Positions 1-6,381 of a DNA stretch of 9,279 bases are shown one piece after another. Source of the stretch: CAMCYM01 sp964405405 (GTDB lineage Bacteria; Bacteroidota; Bacteroidia; Flavobacteriales_D; Sanyastnellaceae). Numbering within the stretch: position 1 is the first letter of the stretch; every line of letters begins with the position of its first letter. The position numbers were made by a program, and so were the translations under genes. Where the stretch lies: contig CAYONT010000069.1 in NCBI GenBank assembly GCA_964405405.1, forward strand, positions 1 through 9,279, read 5' to 3'. The notes beneath the pieces were generated by a model. That model made no database searches, was not told the DNA's origin, and saw only the letters and a program-made list of their open reading frames with translations.

Positions 1-389
1 TGGGCGGGGCGGGTTGGAATCTCCCGCATCAGCCGCATCTCGATGGTTTCCAACAGTTCGTGGCTCTGAAAGGGCTTCGTGATGTAGTCCACCGCCCCCT
101 TGCTCAGTCCCTTCCGGAAGTCTTCCCGTTCTGCCTTCGCGGTGAGGAAAATGAGAGGGATGCGGGAAGTCTCCGGTTGCCGACTGAGCACTTCTGCCAC
201 CCCATACCCATCGAGTTCGGGCATCATGATGTCGCACAGGAGTAGGTCGGGGAGATGGGCCTTCGCGAGCCGGATGCCCTCGATGCCGTTGCTGGCCTGC
301 AGGATGCGGTGGCCAGCGAGTTCTAGCAGTTCCGCGATGTTCTCGCGGACATCGGTTTGGTCTTCGATGATGAGAATCGTACCCGTCAT
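1..389 (-). CDS. Response regulator, receiver domain (3' end cut by window edge)
   Basis: This is the N-terminal 129 or so residues of a two-component response regulator; the rest lies beyond position 1. I translated it from the minus strand. The receiver fold is complete: acidic pair E9-D10, phospho-acceptor D53 in the string LLLCDIMMPELDG, the switch Thr in FLTAK at T83, and the invariant Lys in KPF at K105. A charged stretch (about 108-125) then leads out of the domain. Its ATG overlaps the stop of the upstream histidine kinase (ATGA, 386-389), so the kinase is almost certainly its partner and translation is probably coupled. From memory, receivers of this type in Bacteroidota (IEDQ..VREN..E.LELAG, FLTAKAE..DFRKG) are often fused to a cNMP-binding/Crp-type DNA-binding half. 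That is inference, because no output domain is visible here; a single-domain regulator or a LuxR-type one is also possible. Confidence 0.9.
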   Translation of the reverse strand, partial: MTGTILIIEDQTDVRENIAELLELAGHRILQASNGIEGIRLAKAHLPDLLLCDIMMPELDGYGVAEVLSRQPETSRIPLIFLTAKAEREDFRKGLSKGAVDYITKPFQSHELLETIEMRLMREIPTRPA

Positions 390-1948
390 GGCGCGGTGCT
401 TGAAAATTCTGTTGATTGCGTGGGGGAGGAGGGGAAGTGCACAGGCCAAACCACTTCAAACCGGGTCCCCTCACCGACCCGACTTTCAAACCGGATGTCG
501 CCGCCCAGGCCCTGGACGCATCGGTTGACCAGGTCGAGACCGACGCCGGTTCCTGGCACGTGGCTGGCCTCGGCGCCGCGAAAGAACCGCTCGAAGATGT
601 GCGCTGCCTCCTCCTTGGGGATGCCCATGCCGGCATCGGTGACGGTGAGCTCCCAGCGCCCGCCTCGGCGGTGCAATGCCACTTCGATCTCGGTCCCTTC
701 CGGTGCGTACTTGCTCGCATTGGACACCAGGTTCGACACAATGCCGTGTACCGCCGCCGGATGCCCCCATTCTCCGTCCACAGCCTCCCCTCCGAGCCCC
801 ACCCGCACCAACCGTTGCCCCGGTTTCAAGGACATCTCCATCGCATCGAGCGTTTGGCCCACCCACCGCGGCGTATCCACCGGTGCCATCTGTGCCTCCC
901 AACGGCCCGACTCAAACTTCTCCAAACTGAGGTAATCGTCCAGGATGCCCACAAGGTGCTGCACCGATCGCTGGATTTTTGCCAAATGTTCCCCAGCCCG
1001 GTCTGTGTTGCCCCGTTCTGAGTGTGCCTTGACCAGCTCCGCTGAGGAGGCAATCGTGCTCAGGGGCGTCCGGAACTCGTGGCTGGCCATGGAGACAAAC
1101 CGGGACTTGAGTTCGTTCAACTGCCGCTCCTTGCGCAGCGCCTGCATCGTTTCTGTCACGTTCTGCTCCACGAGTAGGATCCGGCTCTCTGAGTCGCCCT
1201 CGATTTCGATGGACACTGCTTCGACGCGGAAGTGTTCCCCATTGTGCTCCAGTTCGAAGGATTGGTCTTCTCCGGCCAAAACCCGACGGAGCCGCTCGAC
1301 AATGCCGTTCCGGATGCTCTCCGGAAGCTGGTCCGGGTAGTACTTCCCGTGCAATTCCTGACTCGTGATGTGCAGAGCAAACAGCTGCTTGCCTTCCGCA
1401 AATTCGCAACGTAGGTCCTCATCCAAGACCCAAATGGTGCCATTGGGATAGTTGCGCGCCACCGTCCGGTACATCAGCTGGCTCCGGCTGAGTGCACGTC
1501 CTTGGTCCAAAACCTGCTGCTCCAGCAACTTGTTGAGTCGGATGACCTTGTTTTCCAGTTGTTTGCGCTCTGAAATGTCCGTGATCATGGCCGCAACCCA
1601 AGTTTCCTCTCCAAATGGGAGAGGGGTGAGGGAAATTTCGACGGGAAAGACCGAGCCATCGGCCCGCAATCCCTGAAGGTCCCTGCCTTTCCCCATGGGC
1701 TTTTGCTCCGGAGCGGCGAAGTATCGGGCCCGGTGCTCGGCGTGGCCACCCCGGTACGCTGCCGGAAGCAGCGCATCCACAGAGATTCCGACCAGGGTCT
1801 CCTTCCAAGCGAAGAGTCGCAAGGCGGCTGGATTGTGGTACCGGATGATGCCCTGCGTGTCCGCGACCAGGATGCCCTCCGTTGACCCTGTGAAAAGCGC
1901 GCCGCCGATTGCGCCCAACAGTTCGGTGGAATCCGCTTGGGGTGCCAT
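386..1948 (-). CDS. Soluble PAS-PAS sensor histidine kinase
   Basis: This is a 520-residue histidine kinase with no signal peptide or membrane segment, so it should sense a cytoplasmic signal. Domain order: PAS 1 about 10-128, ending in the usual DISERK; a short coiled coil 128-155; PAS 2 (PAS_4-like, NYPNGTIWVLDEDLR) about 158-268; a HisKA dimerisation domain with the phospho-accepting H290 in SHEFRTPL; and a HATPase domain with N box (N406, N410), G1 box DAGMGIP (438-444), F box FERFF (452-456) and G2 box GTGVGL (466-471). All catalytic motifs are intact. The ATG at 1948 lies 11 bases after the upstream stress-protein stop, with a weak GGAAG. The stop overlaps the response regulator start. 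PAS 1 has H69, R75 and R89 at the spacing of FixL H200, R206 and R220, which is suggestive of haem but also seen in PAS domains not known to bind it. Confidence 0.95.
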   Translation of the reverse strand: MAPQADSTELLGAIGGALFTGSTEGILVADTQGIIRYHNPAALRLFAWKETLVGISVDALLPAAYRGGHAEHRARYFAAPEQKPMGKGRDLQGLRADGSVFPVEISLTPLPFGEETWVAAMITDISERKQLENKVIRLNKLLEQQVLDQGRALSRSQLMYRTVARNYPNGTIWVLDEDLRCEFAEGKQLFALHITSQELHGKYYPDQLPESIRNGIVERLRRVLAGEDQSFELEHNGEHFRVEAVSIEIEGDSESRILLVEQNVTETMQALRKERQLNELKSRFVSMASHEFRTPLSTIASSAELVKAHSERGNTDRAGEHLAKIQRSVQHLVGILDDYLSLEKFESGRWEAQMAPVDTPRWVGQTLDAMEMSLKPGQRLVRVGLGGEAVDGEWGHPAAVHGIVSNLVSNASKYAPEGTEIEVALHRRGGRWELTVTDAGMGIPKEEAAHIFERFFRGAEASHVPGTGVGLDLVNRCVQGLGGDIRFESRVGEGTRFEVVWPVHFPSSPTQSTEFSSTAP

Positions 1949-1959
1949 GGCTTCCGGGG

Positions 1960-2832
1960 TCAGTCAAACAACTCCAGCCCGCGAGTGCTCGTTTGCGCAC
2001 CGGTGAACCGGTGGAAAATCAGGAGCGGCAGGGTTGCACGCACGGCTTCTTGGCGGGCCAAACTCCGGTGAAACAGCTGCTCCCACAGGCTGTGCGTCTG
2101 GGTGCTCAAGGCCAGCAGGTCCGTACCTTGTTCCTCCGTGAACCGGTGCAATCCCGTTTCCACATCCGGTGCCTCCAGCGTCACCCGCCCCCAGTTCTGC
2201 AGCTCCGACCCCGCGAGCAGGGTTTCCAGCGCAGGGTGCATCGTTTCTTCGATGCCGCCCTCCGGGTGGACATGGAGCAGGGTGACCTCCGACTGGTACA
2301 ACCGGCCCAACGCAGAGAAAGCCCGGAACACCGCGGTCTCATCGCTCCGCAGGTCCGAAGCCAGCACCAGGCGCTCCCAGGCGACCGGGGCTTCCCGCCT
2401 CGGCACGATGAACGTGGGGAGATCGCTCGACCGCAGGATTTCCGCGCTGATGCTGCCCCGCAGACCCCCCGTCCAACCCTTCGCCCCCTTCGTGCCGAGG
2501 ACCACGGCCTTCACCTCCTCGAGACGCCCGTACCGCAAAATGACTTCGGCGGGGCCACCCGGCTGGGCCTCAGCGATGTGCGGTACCCGGGGTGTCACGT
2601 GGGTCGAAGCAAAATCCGCCAGCCGCTCCAGAGCCGCCGCTTGCAGCCTTTCGGCCTCCGGGTGTAGCCCCGCGCCCCGCTGGATCCATCCGGACCCCGA
2701 CGGCAGCAACGGTGCCTCGAAAGCGTGCAGCAGGACCAGGTGGGACTGGGTACGGAAAGCCAGGTCCGCCGCAAAAGCGCACGCGTAAGCCGATTCCGGC
2801 GAGAAATCAATGGGGACGAGGATGTGCTTCAT
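1960..2832 (-). CDS. Universal stress protein, tandem UspA domains (second of the pair)
   Basis: This is a 290-residue cytoplasmic protein built of two UspA-like domains, about 1-145 and 152-275. The start MKHILVPIDFS is the standard beginning of a Usp domain. Domain 1 carries the complete ATP-binding signature G-2x-G-9x-G-S (G113, G116, G126-S127) followed by LPTFIVP. The matching place in domain 2 (LSTQTHSLWEQLFHRS, about 242-257) has lost the glycines, so that half probably does not bind ATP. The reading frame stays open upstream to 3009, but I chose ATG 2832 because the Usp fold begins exactly there and the ATG overlaps the stop of the preceding Usp gene (ATGA, 2829-2832). The kinase gene follows 11 bases after the stop. 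Tandem-domain Usp proteins are common in Bacteroidota and are linked to stress and survival; no specific reaction can be assigned. Confidence 0.93.
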   Translation of the reverse strand: MKHILVPIDFSPESAYACAFAADLAFRTQSHLVLLHAFEAPLLPSGSGWIQRGAGLHPEAERLQAAALERLADFASTHVTPRVPHIAEAQPGGPAEVILRYGRLEEVKAVVLGTKGAKGWTGGLRGSISAEILRSSDLPTFIVPRREAPVAWERLVLASDLRSDETAVFRAFSALGRLYQSEVTLLHVHPEGGIEETMHPALETLLAGSELQNWGRVTLEAPDVETGLHRFTEEQGTDLLALSTQTHSLWEQLFHRSLARQEAVRATLPLLIFHRFTGAQTSTRGLELFD

Positions 2833-3668
2833 GCGGGCAGGGGATAAAGGAGGGTGGGAAGACCGGCGTGCTTGACCAAGGCGCTGGACACACTCGGGAT
2901 GAACAACTTCATGAACCAATTGCGGCGGCGTGGGGATACGACCAGCAAGTCGTAGCCATCCGACGCCGCTTCCTCCAGCACGGCATTCTCGATGCGCCGC
3001 TCCTCGCACATTTCGAAAGACATGTCGGGCGCGTTGTCCAGGCTGCGGACATGCTGTTGAAAGGCCACCATGTGCTCCTGCTCAAAGGGTTCGGGGATTT
3101 GGCCATTGACCACGTGCAGGAAGTGCACGTGCAATGCGTCGGGCAGCCGCTGCCAGGTCTGCACATACGCCATCACGTCCCGGTCTTCCTCCAGGAAATC
3201 CGTGGAGAAAAGGACCTCGCGGATGCCCTCGAACGTGCGGCCCTCGGGCACAACGAGCAGGGGTGTCGGACAATGGGCCGCCACCTCCGATGCCACGCTG
3301 CCCCAAATGAATCGCTCCAGCCCTGTCGTCCCTTTGGATCCCATCACTGTGAGCCAGGGCCGCTGCTCCTCCATCGCGGCTGTGATGGCCGTCGAAGCAA
3401 ACCCCGCCACCGCGGTCACGGTCACCTGCCCCTCAAACTGCGCCCGGACCTCGTCCGCCAGCCCCTCCAAGGCATGCACTGTCTCTACCCGCAGCCGCTC
3501 AAAGTCACCCGGATCGATGACCGCACCAAACTCCGCAGCCGGGGCAGGGATGTGGTACGCGGACAACAAGGTGATGCGGCTCGGTGCAATGCGGGCCAAA
3601 TCGATGGCATACCGCAGGGCATACATGCTGTTGTCCGAAAAATCGGTCGGGACGAGGATGTTTCTCAT
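2829..3668 (-). CDS. Universal stress protein, tandem UspA domains (first of the pair)
   Basis: This is a 279-residue protein of two UspA-like domains (about 1-141 and 148-277) and the first gene of the four-gene operon. It starts MRNILVPTDFSDNS, typical of the family. Domain 1 has the ATP-binding signature G-2x-G-9x-G-S at G110, G113 and G123-S124 (in MGSKGTTGLERFIWGS), followed by CPTPLLVVPEG. Domain 2 ends in VVSPRRRNWFMKLFIPSVSS (about 243-262) and LPTLLYP; it has no glycine signature, so its nucleotide site looks lost. The neighbour at 1960-2832 has the same plan of one intact and one degenerate domain, but the two proteins are clearly diverged, so this is an old duplication or a paired recruitment. 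A 51-base gap separates it from the upstream nuclease gene, with a weak hairpin but no convincing promoter. Confidence 0.94.
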   Translation of the reverse strand: MRNILVPTDFSDNSMYALRYAIDLARIAPSRITLLSAYHIPAPAAEFGAVIDPGDFERLRVETVHALEGLADEVRAQFEGQVTVTAVAGFASTAITAAMEEQRPWLTVMGSKGTTGLERFIWGSVASEVAAHCPTPLLVVPEGRTFEGIREVLFSTDFLEEDRDVMAYVQTWQRLPDALHVHFLHVVNGQIPEPFEQEHMVAFQQHVRSLDNAPDMSFEMCEERRIENAVLEEAASDGYDLLVVSPRRRNWFMKLFIPSVSSALVKHAGLPTLLYPLPA

Positions 3669-3697
3669 GTCCCGAAGTTCCGAAGAATCCGCCTTGC

Positions 3698-3717
3698 AAA
3701 AATCTGATTTCGATCAG
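3698..3717 (-). terminator. Weak hairpin plus T-run after the nuclease gene
   Basis: Read on the minus strand, directly after the nuclease stop, there is CTGAT, loop CGAA, then ATCAG (3713-3717 with 3704-3708), one A, and a run of five T (3698-3702). The layout is that of an intrinsic terminator, but the stem is only five pairs and AT-rich, so any termination would be partial. It is the only candidate break between the nuclease gene and the stress/kinase operon. The same bases hold GATTTTTG, one mismatch from the Bacteroidota -7 box, without a -33 partner that I can see. Confidence 0.33.
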
Positions 3718-3719
3718 TT

Positions 3720-5498
3720 TTACTCCGGGCAACCTTCGCCAAATACGGTCAAGAATAGCAACAAATCACCTGTGGTGATGAGTTGGTCACCGTTGAGGTC
3801 TCCCATGCAGGTGGCCTCGGCTGGGGCCGCCGGGAAGTAGCAAGATCCATCGTCGTAGCTAGCCTCCGCGAGGTAGTTCGCCGCTTCCGGGTAGGTACAG
3901 CCTTCCACCACGCAACCGAAGAAGTCGCAACTGCCGTCGTCTTGCGTGGCAGATGGGGCGAAGTTGCAGGCGTTGGGATAGGTACATCCGGTGGTCGGGG
4001 CGACCGGCTCTTCTGCCTCGTCGCAGATGTTGTTGTTGTTGAGGTCGTCACACAATGCACCACATACGGCGGTCAGGGTGTGTTGGTGGAGGTCCCCCCA
4101 ATCGTCCATGGGGCGCAGGATCCACTCGGAATTGTCTGGGTCGGTGCCCGCGGAAGCGGTCCAGTTCCCCGCATTCCCTTGGGAGACGGTGGGCTTGCGC
4201 ACCAGGGTGCGGTCCTTGGTCGCGTTCGCCACCCCCGCCACCGGCCAGCCGTCGCCCGGATCCGCCACGAAATCGCCGATGATGTCCAGGATGGTGAAAT
4301 TCGAGGTAGTGCCTTGCACCAAGGCGCAACCATCGTCCCCGTTCGACAGGGTCGTCAGGGTCATGTCTGCCACCGCGAGGATGCTGGCCGTGGCCTGGGG
4401 ATGGGCGACCACAAAAATGCCGCCTGGAGCCAAGGTCGCGCCCACGGGAAAGGGATGCCAACCCTCCGGCACGCCCACGGTCGTGGGCCCGTTGTTCACG
4501 GTGGCCAGGGCATAATCCGACAGCGAAATCGCACTCAAGGTGGGGTTGAAAATCTCGACGTACTTGTTGTTCGAGGAGCCCTCCGCATACTCACTGAAGA
4601 ACAGGTTGCATAAGGCCGCCGTGTTGCCGTCGCAGTCCGCGCCAGGGGAGGGGAAGATGCAGGAGCCGTCGTCCTGGGTCGCGGCGGGAACGTAGTTGCA
4701 GGCATTCACCTCGGTGCAGCCCAGCACGGGGTCCCCGTCATAGAACCAGGCCCAGTAGACCAATTCGGGAACATCGATGTAAGGATTGCGGTTTCCCTGC
4801 ACCGAGGCGACCCGGTTGTTGCGCTGAAGTTCGGTGGCGTCCACGGGGTCTGCTTGGTGCCACTGGTAGAGCACCGCCGGGTCCGCCACGGCCGTGATGG
4901 ATCCTGCGGCATCGGGGTACATGGTGTAGAAGTAGAAGACCAGACGCGCCACATTGCCCTTCTCCGATTCCCGGGGCTCCCAGATTTCGCCGCTGCGTTC
5001 CGACCAAGCACCGGGGTTCGCTGGGATGCTCCCTTGCGTCACGTAGTTGCCCGTGGGACCGATGCCGTACCACTGCGCCGTTGCGTCCGCCACTTCGCCG
5101 TACCGCGAATTGTTCCGTGCTGAATTCGCGCTTCCGTGACAAGGCAACATGTTGAACAAGTCGCTGCGCATGGGCGAGATGCCCCCGAAAAAGCTCTGAG
5201 GCACAATGTGTTCCGTGTTGATGGGGTCCAGGTAGGTGGTGAAAGCCGCCGGTTGGGCAAAGCCCGTGTACACGCAGGTCACCGTTCCATTCACGTTGTC
5301 CGTTAGGCCAAACATGGCTTCACGCGCTCCATTGTACCCCTGGTCGTCAAAGGTGCCTACATAGGTGTTGCTCCGCAACCAGGTTCGCAAGGGTTCTAGG
5401 TACAGGCCCGCGGGGACCTCCACCTGGCTCCAGGAGCCACCGAGTCCGGCGAAACCGAGGAGCATCCCGAGCAACAAAAAACGATGGGGTGCATTCAT
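3720..5498 (-). CDS. Secreted multidomain endonuclease I (EndA/NucM-like) with lamin-tail and dockerin-like modules
   Basis: This is a 592-residue exported nuclease, expected to degrade extracellular DNA or RNA. Domain order: signal peptide 1-24 (hydrophobic core LLLGMLLGFAGLG, cleavage likely at SWS|Q); an endonuclease I domain about 28-255 with the metal-site motif NTEHIVPQSFF (H97), DLFNMLPC (113-120), RLVFYFYTMYP (185-195) and the family signature RNNRVASVQGNRNPYIDVP (226-244); a Cys repeat at 260-280; a lamin-tail-like domain about 298-455 (FFSEYAEGSSNNKYVEIFNP); a Cys/Asn stretch DDLNNNNICD (484-493); two more Cys repeats at 504-524 and 533-553; and a C-terminal dockerin/EF-hand-like motif GDLNGDQLITTGDLLLFL, with D567, N569, D571 and D578, flanked by C564 and C590. 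There is no recognisable type IX secretion C-terminal domain. The start follows a perfect -7 box by 17 bases. The nuclease call is firm; how the protein is held at the cell or released is not known. Confidence 0.93.
   Translation of the reverse strand: MNAPHRFLLLGMLLGFAGLGGSWSQVEVPAGLYLEPLRTWLRSNTYVGTFDDQGYNGAREAMFGLTDNVNGTVTCVYTGFAQPAAFTTYLDPINTEHIVPQSFFGGISPMRSDLFNMLPCHGSANSARNNSRYGEVADATAQWYGIGPTGNYVTQGSIPANPGAWSERSGEIWEPRESEKGNVARLVFYFYTMYPDAAGSITAVADPAVLYQWHQADPVDATELQRNNRVASVQGNRNPYIDVPELVYWAWFYDGDPVLGCTEVNACNYVPAATQDDGSCIFPSPGADCDGNTAALCNLFFSEYAEGSSNNKYVEIFNPTLSAISLSDYALATVNNGPTTVGVPEGWHPFPVGATLAPGGIFVVAHPQATASILAVADMTLTTLSNGDDGCALVQGTTSNFTILDIIGDFVADPGDGWPVAGVANATKDRTLVRKPTVSQGNAGNWTASAGTDPDNSEWILRPMDDWGDLHQHTLTAVCGALCDDLNNNNICDEAEEPVAPTTGCTYPNACNFAPSATQDDGSCDFFGCVVEGCTYPEAANYLAEASYDDGSCYFPAAPAEATCMGDLNGDQLITTGDLLLFLTVFGEGCPE
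3840..3902 (-). repeat. Cys-rich DDGSC protein repeat, copy 3 (residues 533-553)
   Basis: This is the most diverged copy of the 21-residue repeat, GCTYPEAANY...SYDDGSC. The internal Cys is replaced by Ala (A540), so only two of the three repeat cysteines remain. It lies just before the dockerin-like tail. Confidence 0.8.
3927..3989 (-). repeat. Cys-rich DDGSC protein repeat, copy 2 (residues 504-524)
   Basis: The copy reads GCTYPNACNF...TQDDGSC, with the three cysteines of the unit intact. It is nearly the same at protein level as copy 1 and is separated from copy 3 by only eight residues. Confidence 0.85.
4659..4721 (-). repeat. Cys-rich DDGSC protein repeat, copy 1 (residues 260-280)
   Basis: The copy reads GCTEVNACNY...TQDDGSC and lies between the nuclease domain and the lamin-tail domain. 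The unit GCT..(A/N)ACN(Y/F).P.AT.DDGSC is a frequent linker in secreted Flavobacteriales proteins. Its role is unknown; disulfide or calcium stabilisation is plausible. Confidence 0.85.
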
Positions 5499-5515
5499 GG
5501 AGAGCGGTGTTCTTA

Positions 5516-5523
5516 CAAATTTA
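5516..5523 (-). promoter_or_regulatory. -7 box of the nuclease promoter (TAAATTTG)
   Basis: On the minus strand TAAATTTG is a perfect match to the Bacteroidota -7 consensus TAnnTTTG and ends 17 bases before the nuclease ATG. No clear TTG sits at the usual distance upstream, so the -33 half is weak. It implies a very short 5' leader of roughly 10-13 bases. Confidence 0.5.
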
Positions 5524-5547
5524 GCCTACAGGACGCATCTTTGCGGC

Positions 5548-5699
5548 ATGTCAAGGCCACGTAAAATCCAGGTGGGAACCCGGGTGCGGTTTCTCAATCA
5601 GGTCGGAGAGGGGAAGGTGACGGCGCTGCTCGGGCCGGACGAAGCGATGGTGGAGGACGATTCGGGGTTCGAATACCCCCACCGCATCGCGGAGCTGGT
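5548..5699 (+). CDS. DUF2027 / Smr-type protein, N-terminal fragment (cut by the N gap)
   Basis: Fifty complete codons are visible before the run of N. The translation MSRPRKIQVGTRVRFLNQVGEGKVT...AMVEDDSGFEYPHRIAEL matches what I recall of the DUF2027 N-terminal domain (VG..VRFLNEVGEG.V......VLVEDEDGFE.P), which in Bacteroidota is followed by a Smr (MutS2-type) domain. The Smr half, if present, is lost in the gap. The family is conserved in the phylum; Smr domains are generally nicking or endonuclease-like, but the role of these proteins is not established. I chose ATG 5548 because the domain begins right after it; the open frame extends upstream, antisense to the nuclease gene, with no domain content. 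The gene is divergent from the nuclease with 49 bases between them. A CATCTTTG at 5536-5543 is too close to the ATG to be a convincing -7 box. Confidence 0.72.
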
Positions 5700-5799
5700 N
5701 NNNNNNNNNNNNNNNNNNNNNNNNNNNNNNNNNNNNNNNNNNNNNNNNNNNNNNNNNNNNNNNNNNNNNNNNNNNNNNNNNNNNNNNNNNNNNNNNNNN
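5700..5799. other. Assembly gap, exactly 100 N
   Basis: A run of exactly 100 N is the usual placeholder for a scaffold join of unknown length. It interrupts the plus-strand DUF2027 gene from the left and the minus-strand exported protein from the right. Open frames that appear to read through it are artefacts. Confidence 0.98.
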
Positions 5800-6299
5800 T
5801 CCCAATCCCCAGACTCCGTTCCTGTTCCCCAAGCCTTTTTGTCCACCGGTGGCGCGTAAGCTGTGCCCTTGCCGTCATAGAAACCATACAAATCGAGCAG
5901 GGCAGGCGGGATGCGCTGGCCCAGCCCTTCCTCGAGGTAGAGCGAAGCCGCCCATGTGGCATCCACATCCAAGAACACCATCGGTGCTGCCACTGCCGTA
6001 TCCGTTTTCCAACCCAGCAGGTGGTGCTCCGGATTCCAGTACAAATGTTCCGTGGTCTTGCGGCCTGGGCGCTGGGTCTCCACGGTGAGCCGCGCAGTCC
6101 AAACCACCGAATCGCTTCCCAGCGGAACCCGGGTCAATGCCCGGACTTCGCCCCGCAGGGCTTGCAATCGTTCCCGGTCATCCGGGTCCATCTCCTGCCA
6201 AACAGGTGCGGCAGCGGGCGGCGGGTCAGTGGGCTGGGCGCGCATCACGATTGCGGGGGCGGCGCACAACATAAAAATCAGGGAAGGGAGAAGGCGCAT
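5800..6299 (-). CDS. Exported protein of unknown function, C-terminus missing in the N gap
   Basis: There are 166 codons from ATG 6299 to the gap. Residues 1-21 form a signal peptide (MRLLPSLIFMLCAAPAIVMRA|Q), followed by a Pro/Ala linker to about 33. A charged segment (DPDDRERLQALRGEVRALT) follows, then a region rich in beta-type patterns: SVVWTARLTVETQ, EHLYWNPEHHLLGW, PMVFLDVDATWAASLYLEEG. I do not recognise a family. The repeated Trp/Tyr and alternating hydrophobic residues suggest a periplasmic or outer-membrane-associated beta-rich domain, which is only inference. No lipobox is seen. It lies downstream of another exported protein on the same strand but has its own perfect -7 box at 6320-6327, so it can probably be transcribed separately. 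The true end is not visible. Confidence 0.75.
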
Positions 6300-6319
6300 G
6301 GCTGCAAAAGTTGTTGACC

Positions 6320-6327
6320 CAAAGATA
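6320..6327 (-). promoter_or_regulatory. -7 box (TATCTTTG) with TTG upstream, for the exported protein at 6299
   Basis: On the minus strand TATCTTTG matches TAnnTTTG exactly and ends 20 bases before the ATG at 6299. A TTG (plus-strand 6343-6345) lies 15 bases upstream, slightly closer than the 17-23 usual in Flavobacterium promoters. The leader would be about 14 bases. Confidence 0.5.
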
Positions 6328-6349
6328 GGTCGGCACAGCGGTCAACGGG

Positions 6350-6381
6350 CGGTCCTTCAGCGGGGACCGCGCCGACCCCGC
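6350..6381 (-). terminator. Two overlapping GC hairpins across the stop of the 6357-7271 gene
   Basis: CGGTCC (6350-6355) pairs perfectly with GGACCG (6364-6369), with the stop codon in the loop. The overlapping GCGGGG (6360-6365) pairs with CCCCGC (6376-6381). The two stems exclude each other. There is no T-run behind them, so this is not a classical intrinsic terminator, and the bases also encode the Arg-rich tail PRGRRGPR. It sits between the gene end and the next promoter. Confidence 0.28.

Noticed and set aside
2833..3009. N-terminal extension of the second stress protein
   Set aside because: The extra 59 residues overlap the first stress-protein gene in another frame and have no Usp character; the fold starts at MKHILVP.
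2592..3707. Long plus-strand frame (371 codons) over the stress-protein genes
   Set aside because: It is the antisense shadow of two well-supported Usp genes and its translation has low complexity and no recognisable domain.
4024..4044. Short GTT repeat in the nuclease gene
   Set aside because: It simply encodes the Asn run of the DDLNNNNICD segment and is too short to be a notable tandem repeat.
5536..5543. CATCTTTG as a -7 box for the DUF2027 gene
   Set aside because: It is one mismatch from consensus and only four bases before the ATG, which would place the transcript start at or inside the start codon.
5598..5799. Open frames on either strand that pass through the N run
   Set aside because: They exist only because N contains no stop codon; the joined halves belong to different genes on opposite strands.
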